DNA from: JAOPZW01 sp963851295
GTDB lineage: Bacteria > Actinomycetota > Thermoleophilia > Solirubrobacterales > Solirubrobacteraceae
Assembly (NCBI GenBank): GCA_963851295.1
Contig: CAWKOS010000009.1
Span: 186,001 to 250,000, forward strand
Direction of reading: 5' to 3'
Length of the DNA stretch: 64,000 nt
Part shown: piece by piece, positions 1 to 8,317 of the stretch
How positions within the stretch are numbered: the first letter of the stretch is position 1
Layout of the letters: every line of letters starts with the position of its first letter
Position numbers and translations under genes: made by a program
The notes under the pieces: generated by a model
Databases searched by the model: none
The model's input: the letters and a program-made list of their open reading frames with translations, nothing else
Told to the model about the DNA's origin: nothing

Positions 1-231
1 CTCGGCTACCGCGACAACCCCAACGAGGTGCAGGCTCGCCGTGCGGCCGAGGTCACCGCGCGCGCCGATCGCGGCTTCGGCCTGTGCGACACGTGCCGCT
101 TTCAGCGCATCGTCCGCAGCGGCCGCGGGTCGGTCTTCACGCTCTGCGAGCGCTCGAAGATCGACCCGGGCTTCCCCAAGTACCCGCGCGTGCCCGTGGC
201 CGAGTGTCGCGGGTACGAGCCGCGGTCGTAG
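1..231 (+). CDS. small conserved Cys-motif protein, 5' end outside window
   Basis: The frame is open from the first base of the window to a TAG at 229-231 and gives a 76-residue C-terminal part. A GTG at base 28 could be the start but has no Shine-Dalgarno in front of it, so I treat the gene as 5'-truncated by the window edge. The visible part has a CDTC pair near residue 38, another Cys in a TLCERS motif and one in AECRGYEP, with a conserved-looking FPKYPRVPV segment. Four cysteines in this arrangement suggest a small metal-binding fold, but I know no function; similar small proteins occur in actinobacteria as hypothetical proteins. It lies 52 bp upstream of the ABC exporter operon on the same strand. 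Confidence 0.6.
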   Translation, partial: LGYRDNPNEVQARRAAEVTARADRGFGLCDTCRFQRIVRSGRGSVFTLCERSKIDPGFPKYPRVPVAECRGYEPRS

Positions 232-282
232 GTCCAATTGCCGAGGGCGATGATTGAGGTCGTCAACTAGCATGGCTCGGCG

Positions 283-2052
283 ATGGCCACCTTCCTGAGA
301 CTGCTCGGCTGGCTGCGCCCGTACCGGCGCGGCGTCGTGCTGTCGGGGCTGCTCGCGGCCGTCGCCATGGTCATGACGGTGGCGATCCCGTGGCTCACCG
401 GGCGCGCGATCGACCAGGTCCGCGAGGGCGACACGGCGGGCCTGACGAAGCTGGGTCTCGCCGTGCTGGGCGCAGGCGCGGTGCGCCTGGCGCTCACCGT
501 GGCGCGGCGGCTCGTGGCCGGCCGCGTCTCGCTCGGCGTCGAGCTCGACCTGCGCAACCGCATGTACGAGCACCTGCAGACGCTGGAGCTGGGCTTCTTC
601 GACCGCCAGCAGACCGGCCAGCTCATGTCGCGGGCCACGGTCGACCTGCAGGCGGTGCGCTTCTTCCTCGGCTACGGCCTCGTCTTCATCATCCAGTCGG
701 CGCTGACCATCCTGCTCGCCGGCGCGGCCATGTTCATCGTGCAGCCCGGCCTGGCGGCGGTGTCGCTGCTCCCCGTGCCCTTCGTCGTCTTCGTGGCCGG
801 GCGCTACGGCCGGCGCTCGCGCCCCGCGCTCCAGGAGCTCCAGCAGCGCATCGGCGAGCTGACCGCCGACGTCGAGGAGAACATCGGCGGGGTGCGCGTG
901 GTCAAGGCCTTCGCACGCGAGGACCGCCAGCTCGAGCGCTTCCGCGGGCAGGTCGGCCGCGTCTGGGACCAGGCGATGGTCACCACGCGCCTGCAGGCCC
1001 ACTACAACCCGCTGATCGGCTTCCTGCCCCAGCTCGGGCTCGCGGCGATCCTCTTCTTCGGCGGGCGCCAGGTCATCGACGGGCGCCTGACCATCGGCGA
1101 GTTCAGCGCCTTCTACGCCTACCTGCTGATGCTGCTCTCGCCGATGCGCACGCTGGGCGTCCTGCTCAGCCTCTCGCAGCGGGCCACCGCGGCCGGCGCC
1201 CGCGTCTACCAGATCCTCGACCGCGCGCCCGGCATCGCGTCGCGCGAGGGCGCGCCGCCGCTGCCCGCCGGCTCCGGCCGCGTCGAGCTGCGCGGGGTGA
1301 CGCTGCAGTACGAGGGCGCCGCGCGGCCGGCGCTGCGCGACGTCGACCTCGACGTCCCCGCCGGGACCACGGTCGCGCTCGTCGGCGCGACGGGCTCGGG
1401 CAAGACGACGCTCGTGCAGCTCATCCCGCGCCTGTACGACGTCACCGAGGGCGCCGTGCTCGTCGACGGCGCCGACGTGCGCGACGTCGACATCGCCTCG
1501 CTGCGCGCCGCGATCGCCGTCGTCAACGACGACCCCTTCCTCTTCAGCGCGACCGTCGCCGAGAACATCGCCTACGCGCGCGCCGACGCGACCCAGGAGG
1601 AGATCGAGCTCGCCGCCCGCCGCGCGCAGGCCCACGACTTCATCGCGCGCCTGCCCGACGGCTACGAGACGCGCGTGGGCGAGCGCGGGCTGACGCTCAG
1701 CGGCGGACAGCGCCAGCGCCTGGCCATCGCGCGGGCGCTGCTCGCCGACCCGCGGATCCTCATCCTCGACGACGCGACGTCGTCGGTCGACGCCTCGACC
1801 GAGCAGGAGATCAAGGCGGCGCTGCGCGAGGTCATGGCCGGGCGCACCACCTTCGTGATCGCGCACCGCCTCTCGACGATCTCGCTGGCCGACACGATCG
1901 TCGTCCTCGAGGACGGCGAGGTCGTGGCCGCCGGCGGCCACGACGCGCTGCTCGAGGAGTCCGAGCTGTACCGCGAGATCGTCGAGAAGGGCCTGCCCGA
2001 CCAGGTCTTCCTCACGCGCAATGAGGCCGAGCGCCAGGTGGCGGGGCTGTGA
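283..2052 (+). CDS. ABC exporter half-transporter, degenerate-site subunit
   Basis: 589-residue ABC exporter half-transporter: an N-terminal six-helix transmembrane domain (about residues 1-320) followed by a nucleotide-binding domain. Walker A is GATGSGKTT near residue 367 and the signature is a canonical LSGGQ near residue 472. The Walker B motif reads LILDDATSSVD, so the catalytic Glu is replaced by Asp, and the Q-loop region reads VVNDDPFLF without the usual Gln. The switch His is present (IAHRLST). Its stop codon overlaps the GTG of the next half-transporter, so the two are almost certainly translated together and form a heterodimer in the cytoplasmic membrane. Substrate unknown; relatives export drugs, lipids or peptides. 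Confidence 0.93.
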   Translation: MATFLRLLGWLRPYRRGVVLSGLLAAVAMVMTVAIPWLTGRAIDQVREGDTAGLTKLGLAVLGAGAVRLALTVARRLVAGRVSLGVELDLRNRMYEHLQTLELGFFDRQQTGQLMSRATVDLQAVRFFLGYGLVFIIQSALTILLAGAAMFIVQPGLAAVSLLPVPFVVFVAGRYGRRSRPALQELQQRIGELTADVEENIGGVRVVKAFAREDRQLERFRGQVGRVWDQAMVTTRLQAHYNPLIGFLPQLGLAAILFFGGRQVIDGRLTIGEFSAFYAYLLMLLSPMRTLGVLLSLSQRATAAGARVYQILDRAPGIASREGAPPLPAGSGRVELRGVTLQYEGAARPALRDVDLDVPAGTTVALVGATGSGKTTLVQLIPRLYDVTEGAVLVDGADVRDVDIASLRAAIAVVNDDPFLFSATVAENIAYARADATQEEIELAARRAQAHDFIARLPDGYETRVGERGLTLSGGQRQRLAIARALLADPRILILDDATSSVDASTEQEIKAALREVMAGRTTFVIAHRLSTISLADTIVVLEDGEVVAAGGHDALLEESELYREIVEKGLPDQVFLTRNEAERQVAGL

Positions 2053-3869
2053 CGAAGGGGGCCGACGCCGCCCGCGCCGCCACGCGCCGCGACGACCTGC
2101 GCCGGCGGCTGCGCGGCACCGGCGGGCGCGCGCGCAAGCTGCGCGGGCTGATCGTCCTGCTCGCGCCGTATCGCACGCGGGTGGTGCTCATGTTCCTCGC
2201 GCTCGTCGCCGGGACCGCGGCGTCCCTCGCCCCCGCGCCCCTGGCCAAGGCGGCGATCGACGGTGGGATCCTCAAGGGCGACCTCCACACGCTGGACCTC
2301 GTCGTCGTCGCCTTCGTGGTCAGCGCGCTGGTGGTGTGGGGCGCGTCGTATGCGCAGACCTACCTCGTGGGCTGGGTCGGCCAGCGCGCGCTGGCGGACC
2401 TGCGCCTGCAGATCTTCCGCCACCTGCAGGAGATGCCCGTCGGCTTCTACGAGCGCCGCCCGGCCGGGATGCTGATCTCGCGCATGACCAATGACGTCGA
2501 GGCCCTCGACTCGCTGGTCACCGACACGGTGGTCACGCTCTTCCAGGCCACGCTCACGCTGCTGGGCTCGGTGGTGATCCTGCTCTTCCTCGACGTGAAG
2601 CTGGCGCTGCTGACCTTCCTGATCTTCCCGGTGATGGCGATCGGGTCGCTCGCCTTCCGGATCGCCAGCGCCGACGCCTACCGGCGCACGCGCGAGACGA
2701 TCAGCGCCATCACGGTCTACCTGCAGGAGTCGCTGTCGGGCATCCGCGTCGTGCGCGCCTTCGCCCAGGAGCCGCGCCACCGCTCGACCTTCTCCGATCT
2801 CAACGACGTCAACCGCGACGCCAACCTCGTCACCGTCAACCTCAACGCCGCCTACTTCCCGGGCGTCGAGTTCGTCTCGGCCGTCGCCACTGTCGGGATC
2901 CTCATCATCGGCGGGCGCCAGGCGATCAACGGCGACATCGAGATCGGCGTCCTGGTCGGCTTCATTGCCGCGCTCAACGGCTTCTTCGACCCGATCGGGC
3001 AGCTCTCGCAGGTCTACACGACCTACCAGTCGGGCATGGCGGCGCTCGACAAGATCTTCGAGCTGCTCGACGTCACGCCCGAGCTCACCGACAAGCCCGG
3101 CGCCGTGACGCTCGAGCGCATCCACGGCGAGATCGTCTTCGAGGACGTGACCTTCGCCTACAGCACCGCCGAAGGAACCAAGCTCGCCCTCGACGACGTC
3201 TCGCTCGTCGTGCCGCCCGGCCAGACGGTGGCGCTCGTGGGCGCGACCGGCGCGGGCAAGTCGACGTTCGCCAAGCTCGTCGCGCGCTTCTACGACCCGA
3301 CGTCCGGGCGCGTGCTCGTCGACGGCCACGACCTGCGCGACGTCGCGGCGCGCTCGCTGCGCTCGCAGATGGGGATCGTCCCGCAGGAGGCGTTCCTGTT
3401 CAGCGGCACGATCGCCGACAACATCGCCTTCGGGCGCCCGGGGGCCGGCGACGACGAGATCGAGGCGGCGGCGCGCGCGGTCGGCGCCTGGGACTTCATC
3501 GCGGCGCTGCCCGAGGGCGCGCAGACCGAGGTCGGCGAGCGCGGCGTCCAGCTCTCGGCGGGACAGCGCCAGCTCGTCGCCTTCGCGCGGGCGCTGATCG
3601 CCGACCCGCGCATCCTCGTCCTCGACGAGGCGACCTCCAACGTCGACCTCCACACCGAGGGGCGCATCGAGGTCGGGCTGCGGCGGCTGCTCGCCGGGCG
3701 CACGGCGATCGTCATCGCCCACCGCCTGTCGACGATCCGCCAGGCCGGGCGGATCGTCGTCCTCGATCACGGGCGGATCGTCGAGCAGGGCACCCACGAC
3801 GAGCTGATCGCGGCCGGCGGCCCGTACGAGGCGCTGTACGCCGACTGGGCCGCGCAGGCCGCGGCGTGA
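2049..3869 (+). CDS. ABC exporter half-transporter, catalytic subunit
   Basis: 606-residue partner of the preceding ABC protein, starting at a GTG that overlaps the upstream stop (GTGA). It has an N-terminal membrane domain of the multidrug/lipid exporter type and a C-terminal nucleotide-binding domain: Walker A GATGAGKST near residue 397, Walker B LVLDEATSNVD with the catalytic Glu intact, and switch His in IAHRLST. The signature is LSAGQ rather than LSGGQ. The non-canonical signature here and the Asp-for-Glu change in the partner fall in the same composite ATP site, the pattern known from heterodimeric exporters with one degenerate site. Its stop overlaps the start of the GNAT gene that follows. 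Confidence 0.93.
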   Translation: MTKGADAARAATRRDDLRRRLRGTGGRARKLRGLIVLLAPYRTRVVLMFLALVAGTAASLAPAPLAKAAIDGGILKGDLHTLDLVVVAFVVSALVVWGASYAQTYLVGWVGQRALADLRLQIFRHLQEMPVGFYERRPAGMLISRMTNDVEALDSLVTDTVVTLFQATLTLLGSVVILLFLDVKLALLTFLIFPVMAIGSLAFRIASADAYRRTRETISAITVYLQESLSGIRVVRAFAQEPRHRSTFSDLNDVNRDANLVTVNLNAAYFPGVEFVSAVATVGILIIGGRQAINGDIEIGVLVGFIAALNGFFDPIGQLSQVYTTYQSGMAALDKIFELLDVTPELTDKPGAVTLERIHGEIVFEDVTFAYSTAEGTKLALDDVSLVVPPGQTVALVGATGAGKSTFAKLVARFYDPTSGRVLVDGHDLRDVAARSLRSQMGIVPQEAFLFSGTIADNIAFGRPGAGDDEIEAAARAVGAWDFIAALPEGAQTEVGERGVQLSAGQRQLVAFARALIADPRILVLDEATSNVDLHTEGRIEVGLRRLLAGRTAIVIAHRLSTIRQAGRIVVLDHGRIVEQGTHDELIAAGGPYEALYADWAAQAAA

Positions 3870-4378
3870 GCGCGTACGCGCTGCGGGTGGCGACGGCCGC
3901 CGACGCCGCGGCGATCGTGGCCGTCACCGCTGAGGGCTTCGACGGCTACCGCGCCTTCGCCCCGGTCGGCTGGGAGCCGCCGTCGGCCGCGCAGGAGCTT
4001 GCGCGACTCGAGGAGCTGGTCGGCCGCGACGACGTCTGGTACCTCGTCGCCGAGCAAGCGGGCGAGGTCGTCGGCCACGTCGGCTTCCTGCCCGCCGCGT
4101 CGCTGGCCTGGGCGCCGGTCGACGACCCGGGGCTCGTGCACTTCCGCCAGCTCTTCGTCCGCGAGGCCCACTGGGGCAGCGGCCTCGCGACGACGCTGCA
4201 CGCCGCCGCGCTCGACGAGGCGCGTGCACGCGGCTTCACCGCGATGCGCCTGTTCACGCCGGCGCGCCAGGACCGCGCGCGGCGCTTCTACGAGCGCGAG
4301 GGCTGGGCGCTCGCGCGCCCGCCGGGCTTCGAGGGGCGCATCGGCCTGGAGATCGCCGAGTACCGGCGGACGCTCTAA
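3866..4378 (+). CDS. GNAT family N-acetyltransferase
   Basis: 170-residue single-domain GNAT acetyltransferase, expected to move an acetyl group from acetyl-CoA to an unknown amine. The family's central strand and acetyl-CoA-binding region are visible as LFVREAHWGSGLATTL (residues about 92-107), followed by the typical C-terminal RARRFYEREGW. The GTG start overlaps the stop of the ABC exporter, so it is the third gene of that operon. It resembles the GNAT at 54920-55417 (shared GYR-FAP-GW, HWGSGLA, RARRFYER), so the two look like paralogues. Target unknown; co-expression with an exporter could mean modification of the exported compound, which is an inference. Confidence 0.9.
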   Translation: MSAYALRVATAADAAAIVAVTAEGFDGYRAFAPVGWEPPSAAQELARLEELVGRDDVWYLVAEQAGEVVGHVGFLPAASLAWAPVDDPGLVHFRQLFVREAHWGSGLATTLHAAALDEARARGFTAMRLFTPARQDRARRFYEREGWALARPPGFEGRIGLEIAEYRRTL

Positions 4379-4547
4379 CCTGCGTGACCGTTTGGTCGGG
4401 CGCTCGTAGCGGCATCGCTCGGCTTCGGAGGTGGCTGCGTAGGGGGAGCGCCGGTGTTCTGGGGCGAGATCCCACCACGCTTCTCGAGCGGTGGAGTGTC
4501 AGGCACAGCAGCCATAAGGTCAGGATACGACGCGTCGCCCATGACGT

Positions 4548-5195
4548 CTATGTCTGGCTAGGTGGCTCATAGAACTCGATCGACCGGACCGCATCCCGAT
4601 CGATCCAAAGGCCGAGGCTGCTCGCAGCGGGTTGCAAGAACCAGTCGTCCGAGTCGAGCTCCCATCGTTGCTGCAGGTACAGGTCACGCGTCTGGGCCGT
4701 GTAGCCCGCGAAGCTCTCCTGGCCGAAGTAGCCTCCGACCACACGCCCGTCCTCGAGCGTCGCTCGGACCATCGCTGCTCGGCCCTGAAGGACGAAGTGC
4801 TCCTATCCCGCAGGCGTCGCGTGCGTCTCGGCCACTCCAAGCCACCTCAAGGCCTTCGGACGCAGGCGTCTGGAGCCGTGCCATCGACGTCCCGCCTCCG
4901 CCACCGCGACCGGCACGATGAAGAGGCCACACGCCCCCAAGACCGCGTACTGCCAGAGCTCACCTCGGCCGTGGTACAGCTCGCTGATGTCGCCGGCGTC
5001 CAGCCCGAGGACAAGCGCCGCAGCTGTGGCGATCGCATAGACGACCGCGGAGAGCGAGAGGGCATTCAGCAGGCGCTCAAACGTCGAGTCCTCGCCCCGC
5101 ACGATGTAGGTGCGCTCGCGTATGAGAAGCGCAACGAACCCGGGAAGGACAAACGCGGCCAACACGAGAATCGCGGTGCCGGTCGCGGGCGCCAT
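4548..5195 (-). pseudogene. DUF6338-like membrane protein interrupted by an amber codon
   Basis: Two adjacent open segments in the same frame together make a protein resembling DUF6338. The N-terminal part (5195 down to 4806) has two hydrophobic stretches, one near MAPATGTAILVL and one near WQYAVLGACGLF. The C-terminal part (4802 to 4548) carries VRATLEDGRVVGGYFG, DLYLQQRWELD and GLWIDRDAVRSIEF, typical of the family's C-terminus. A TAG at 4805-4803 separates them where the family usually has Trp before an acidic residue, so a TGG-to-TAG change is the simplest explanation. There is no frameshift. The region is visibly AT-richer than its neighbours, hinting at transfer. It may be a pseudogene, a sequencing error, or two short peptides. 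Family assignment is from memory of the pattern. Confidence 0.6.
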
Positions 5196-5368
5196 CAGCT
5201 CGCGCCTCCGTTGCGCCGCCGCGGCCCGCTACACGACGGTGGCCCGGTGGGATGTCGCCGGTGTTGAGCGTGTCCTGACACAAACCCCGATGATGGCCGT
5301 TGGTCCTGACGGATACCCCCTGACGCAGGCAACCGAGTGATCGTCGGAACCATGCGGTGTGCCGGCGG

Positions 5369-6019
5369 TTACTCGAGCAGGCCGCGGCGCATCGCCTCGG
5401 CCACGGCCGCGGCGCGGTCGCTGACCCCGAGCTTCTCGTAGAGCGTCTTGAGGTGCGACTTGACCGTCGCGGTGCTCAGATGCAGCTCGCGCGCCGCCGC
5501 CGGGGCGCTCATGCCCTCGGCGATCAGGCCGAGGACCTCCTGCTCGCGCGGGCTCAGGGCGGGGCGGCCGGGCTCGGAGCGCAGGCGGATCTCGGCGGCC
5601 AGGCCGGCCTGCACCTCGGCGGGCAGGATGACCTCGCCGCGCGCGACGGCCGCGATCGCCTCGCAGATGCGCTCGCCGGGCGCCGACTTCGATAGGTAGG
5701 CGGCGACGCCGCCCGCCACCGCCTCGTAAACCGTGTCGCTCTCCAGATGGGCGCTCAGGAGCACGACGCGGGTGGCGACGCCGTCGCGGCGCAGCGCCTC
5801 GACGATGTCGATCCCCCGCAGGTTGGGCATCTCGACGTCGAGGACGGCGACGTCGGGGCGGTCGCTGCGGATCGCCTCGAGCGCCTCGCGTCCGTCGCCG
5901 GCCTCCCCCACGAGCTCGAAGTCGGGCCGCGCGCGCACGGCACGGACCACCGCCTCGCGATAGAGGGGGTGGTCGTCGGCGACGAGGACCGTCGTGCGCT
6001 GGAACTCCGATCTGGCCAC
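5369..6019 (-). CDS. NarL/FixJ-type response regulator (receiver + LuxR HTH)
   Basis: 216-residue two-domain response regulator. The receiver domain (about residues 10-125) has the acidic pair in VADDHPLY, the phosphoacceptor Asp in VAVLDVEMPN, the Thr/Ser switch in VVLLSAH and the Lys in YLSKSAP. The C-terminal LuxR helix-turn-helix contains LSPREQEVLGLIAEGM and TATVKSHLKTLYEKLGV. I chose the GTG at 6019 because a GGAG lies about 9 nt upstream and because the longer frame (to 6091) would overlap the upstream receiver gene and add an unusual Arg-rich leader. It follows the receiver gene at 6042-6494 by 22 bp and likely shares its promoter; the divergent kinase at 6787 is the obvious candidate partner. 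Confidence 0.9.
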   Translation of the reverse strand: MARSEFQRTTVLVADDHPLYREAVVRAVRARPDFELVGEAGDGREALEAIRSDRPDVAVLDVEMPNLRGIDIVEALRRDGVATRVVLLSAHLESDTVYEAVAGGVAAYLSKSAPGERICEAIAAVARGEVILPAEVQAGLAAEIRLRSEPGRPALSPREQEVLGLIAEGMSAPAAARELHLSTATVKSHLKTLYEKLGVSDRAAAVAEAMRRGLLE

Positions 6020-6041
6020 GGCTGCTCCGTGGCGAGCAACC

Positions 6042-6494
6042 CTACTGGCGAGCCAGGCGCAGGGCCGCGGCACAGATGTCCGCGCGCGCAAGATCCTTGC
6101 TCAGGACGGTCGCGGCGCCCGCGGCGAGCGCCGCGCGCTCGATGTCGGCGTCGAGTGAGGCGCTGACGATGATCGCCCGGCCGGCGAATGGCGGGTCGAT
6201 CTCGCCCAGGCGATCGAGGACCTCGAGGCCGTCGAGGCCGGGCATGCGCAGGTCGAGCAGGACGACCTCCGGGCGCAGCCGGTCGACCGCCTCCAGGGCG
6301 GCCTCGCCGCTGTCGGCCTCGCCGACGAGCTCGAGCCCCGCGTGCAGCTGCACCGCGCGGCCCATGCCGCGGCGGAAGACGGGGCTGTCGTCGACGACGA
6401 GGACGCTGACGGAGCCGCCGCGGCCGGATACTCCCGCAGCCAACTCCGTCGACCCGGCAGCGGGTCTTGCGTCCCGGTCCATCGCCCTCCTCAC
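6042..6494 (-). CDS. single-domain response regulator receiver
   Basis: 150-residue protein made of one CheY-like receiver domain with no output domain. The acidic pair (VVDDSPVF), phosphoacceptor Asp (VVLLDLRMPG), Ser switch (IIVSAS) and conserved Lys (VLSKDLA) are all visible. About 25 residues of low-complexity N-terminal extension precede the domain; an alternative ATG at 6482 would shorten this slightly. Such stand-alone receivers usually act by protein contact or as phosphate sinks. It is the first gene of a two-gene minus-strand unit with the NarL-type regulator and faces the histidine kinase across a 292-bp divergent intergenic region. Confidence 0.88.
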   Translation of the reverse strand: MRRAMDRDARPAAGSTELAAGVSGRGGSVSVLVVDDSPVFRRGMGRAVQLHAGLELVGEADSGEAALEAVDRLRPEVVLLDLRMPGLDGLEVLDRLGEIDPPFAGRAIIVSASLDADIERAALAAGAATVLSKDLARADICAAALRLARQ

Positions 6495-6786
6495 CTTCCC
6501 CTACGCAGTCGACGACCGCTCCGCCGCATCTTCGCTTGACGCCCCCCGGCGCGAAGATGCGGGCGGTCCACGGGCAGGACCTCGGAGCTGTCGTGATATC
6601 GCGCCCGACAATCCCGGGCCGACGGCGCCCCCCTCAGTAACTCCGTCGGCTCGATACGGGCAGGATCGTGCCCAGGCCGAGTGGGCACAACCGCCTCGCC
6701 GGGTGGGAGCGTGGATGAGGCGGGCCTCCCCCGATCGGATGAGTCCGGTCCCACGACCGGGGTGCGATCGACTACATTCGGTTCGG
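6495..6786. promoter_or_regulatory. divergent intergenic region between response regulators and histidine kinase
   Basis: This 292-bp gap separates the start of the minus-strand receiver gene from the start of the plus-strand kinase, so it must carry promoters in both directions. I see no gene in it. A short inverted repeat, TGTCG at 6589 and CGACA at 6606, is a possible operator, but it is too short to be convincing by itself. Confidence 0.45.
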
Positions 6787-8172
6787 ATGGGGGGGCCTGT
6801 CATCACGTTGGCGCTGCGTTCGCAGGAGGACGTTCTCCTCGCCCGGCGCCGCGCACGCGACCTCGCCGGCTTCCTGCAGCTCGGGGCCGAAGCCCAGAGC
6901 CGCCTGGCCACCGCGGTCTGGGAGGTCGCCCGCCTCGCCCACCGTTATGGCTCGACGGGCGAGGTCGAGCTCACGCTGCAGGACGAGCCGCCGGCCGCCG
7001 TCGTGACCATCCGCGGCATGGCGCACGCGACCCTGACCGGCGCCAGGCCGGGCGAGGCGATAGACCGCCTCGACCTCGCGAAGCTGCGCCAGCTCGTCGA
7101 CCGCGTCGAGGCCCGCGAGATCGACGGCTCGGCGCTCGTGCGCCTCACGAGCAACCTCGACGCCGACGCCTGGCTGCCCGGCGTCGAGGAGCTCTCCCAC
7201 GTCCTCGGCTCGCTGCAGCACCACGAGTCCGGCGAGGCGGAGGCGACGCTCAACGAGCTGCGGATGCAGAACGCCGAGCTGGTCAGCGCGCTGGCGACGC
7301 TGTCGCAGCGCGAGCGCGAGCTCATCGGCCTCAACCGCGAGCTCGTCGACACCAACCGCGCGGTCACGGCGCTGCTGGCCGAGCTCGGCCAGCAGGCGCA
7401 GGAGCTGCGCGAGCGCGCGGCGGGCAACGCGTCCTTCCTGAGCGCGCTGACCCACGAGCTGCGCACGCCGCTGTACGCGGTGCGCGGGATGACGGAGGCG
7501 ATCCTGCGCGAGGGCGGCGACTCGCTGCACCCACGCCTGCGCGAGGACGTCCGCCTCATCGACGGCGCCATGGAGGAGGCCCTCGACCTCGTCAACGACC
7601 ACCTCGACCTCGCCCGCATGACGGCGGGCCGCGAGGTCGTGCGCATCACCGACGTCCACGTCGACGAGCTCTTCAGCGCCCTGCGCGGCATCGTCATCCA
7701 CCTCCCCCGGTCGCCCGAGGTCACCGTCGTCTTCGAGGACCTCAACGGCGTGCCCATCCTGCGCACCGACGCCTTCAAGCTCTCGCAGATCCTGCGCAAT
7801 TACGTGGTCAACGGCCTGAAGTTCACCGAGCGCGGCGAGGTGCGGGTGTCGGCCGTCTCCGTGGACGCCGGCGAGCAGGTCCGCTTCGCGGTCTCCGACA
7901 CCGGCCCGGGCCTCGACAAGGCCGATCAGGCGCGGATCTTCGAGGAGTTCGTCCAGCTCGGCCGCGCCGGCACCCAGCTCTCCCGCGCCGGCGAGGTCGG
8001 CGAGCTGCGCGGCTCGGGGCTCGGCCTGCCGATCTGCAAGCGGCTGGCGACGCTGCTGGGCGGCGAGGTCGGCGTGTCGAGCGAGCCCGGCCGCGGGACG
8101 ACGTTCACGGCGACGATCCCGGCGGTCTTCATCCCCGGCAGCGAGGACGTGGAGGTCGTCGTCGAGGGGTGA
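6787..8172 (+). CDS. cytoplasmic sensor histidine kinase with degenerate RsbT-like N-terminus
   Basis: 461-residue soluble histidine kinase with no predicted membrane segment. Residues 1 to about 130 resemble the RsbT/anti-sigma ATPase fold (VLLARRRARDLAGFLQLG, then AVWEVARLAHRYGS), but the catalytic Asn and the glycine boxes are missing. A coiled-coil-like linker (about 140-210) leads to the HisKA box (LTHELRTPL, His near residue 224). The ATPase domain has an N box (NYVVNGLKFTERG), G1 (VSDTGPGLD), F box (IFEEFVQL) and G2 (GSGLGLPICK). The ATG at 6787 is chosen because the fold begins immediately after it; the frame is open further upstream but that part runs antisense through the receiver gene. 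Likely phosphorylates one or both divergently encoded regulators (inference from proximity). Confidence 0.88.
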   Translation: MGGPVITLALRSQEDVLLARRRARDLAGFLQLGAEAQSRLATAVWEVARLAHRYGSTGEVELTLQDEPPAAVVTIRGMAHATLTGARPGEAIDRLDLAKLRQLVDRVEAREIDGSALVRLTSNLDADAWLPGVEELSHVLGSLQHHESGEAEATLNELRMQNAELVSALATLSQRERELIGLNRELVDTNRAVTALLAELGQQAQELRERAAGNASFLSALTHELRTPLYAVRGMTEAILREGGDSLHPRLREDVRLIDGAMEEALDLVNDHLDLARMTAGREVVRITDVHVDELFSALRGIVIHLPRSPEVTVVFEDLNGVPILRTDAFKLSQILRNYVVNGLKFTERGEVRVSAVSVDAGEQVRFAVSDTGPGLDKADQARIFEEFVQLGRAGTQLSRAGEVGELRGSGLGLPICKRLATLLGGEVGVSSEPGRGTTFTATIPAVFIPGSEDVEVVVEG

Positions 8173-8179
8173 CGGCCAG

Positions 8180-8251
8180 CTGCGGGACAGGGACTCGAAC
8201 CCCAAATTCGTGTTCCAGAGACACGCGTGTTGCCAATTACACCATCCCGCA
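8180..8251 (-). tRNA. tRNA-Gln (anticodon CUG)
   Basis: The minus strand folds into a full cloverleaf: a 7-bp acceptor stem TGCGGGA/TCCCGCA, D-stem GTGT/ACAC around AATTGGCA, anticodon stem CGTGT/ACACG around the loop CTCTGGA, a 4-nt variable region, and a T-arm with loop TTCGAGT. Anticodon positions 34-36 read CTG, which decodes CAG (Gln). The weak U1-A72 pair and G73 discriminator (position 8180) are known Gln identity features. The T-stem is weak, with two G-T type pairs at its base. CCA is not encoded. It lies between the kinase gene and an HNH nuclease gene. Confidence 0.95.
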
Positions 8252-8317
8252 AAGGACGGCCCGAGGATAGCAACGAGGGGGTCGTTCCGTCCGACCCAGG
8301 AACGAACATGTGTTCGT

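Noticed and set aside
1662..3797. A minus-strand open frame of about 700 codons opposite the second ABC gene
   Set aside because: Low-complexity antisense translation; the plus strand has all ABC transporter motifs.
4379..4547. Short open frames between the GNAT gene and the DUF6338 remnant
   Set aside because: No ribosome site, no recognisable motif, and Arg/Ser-rich translations; nothing supportable in this gap.
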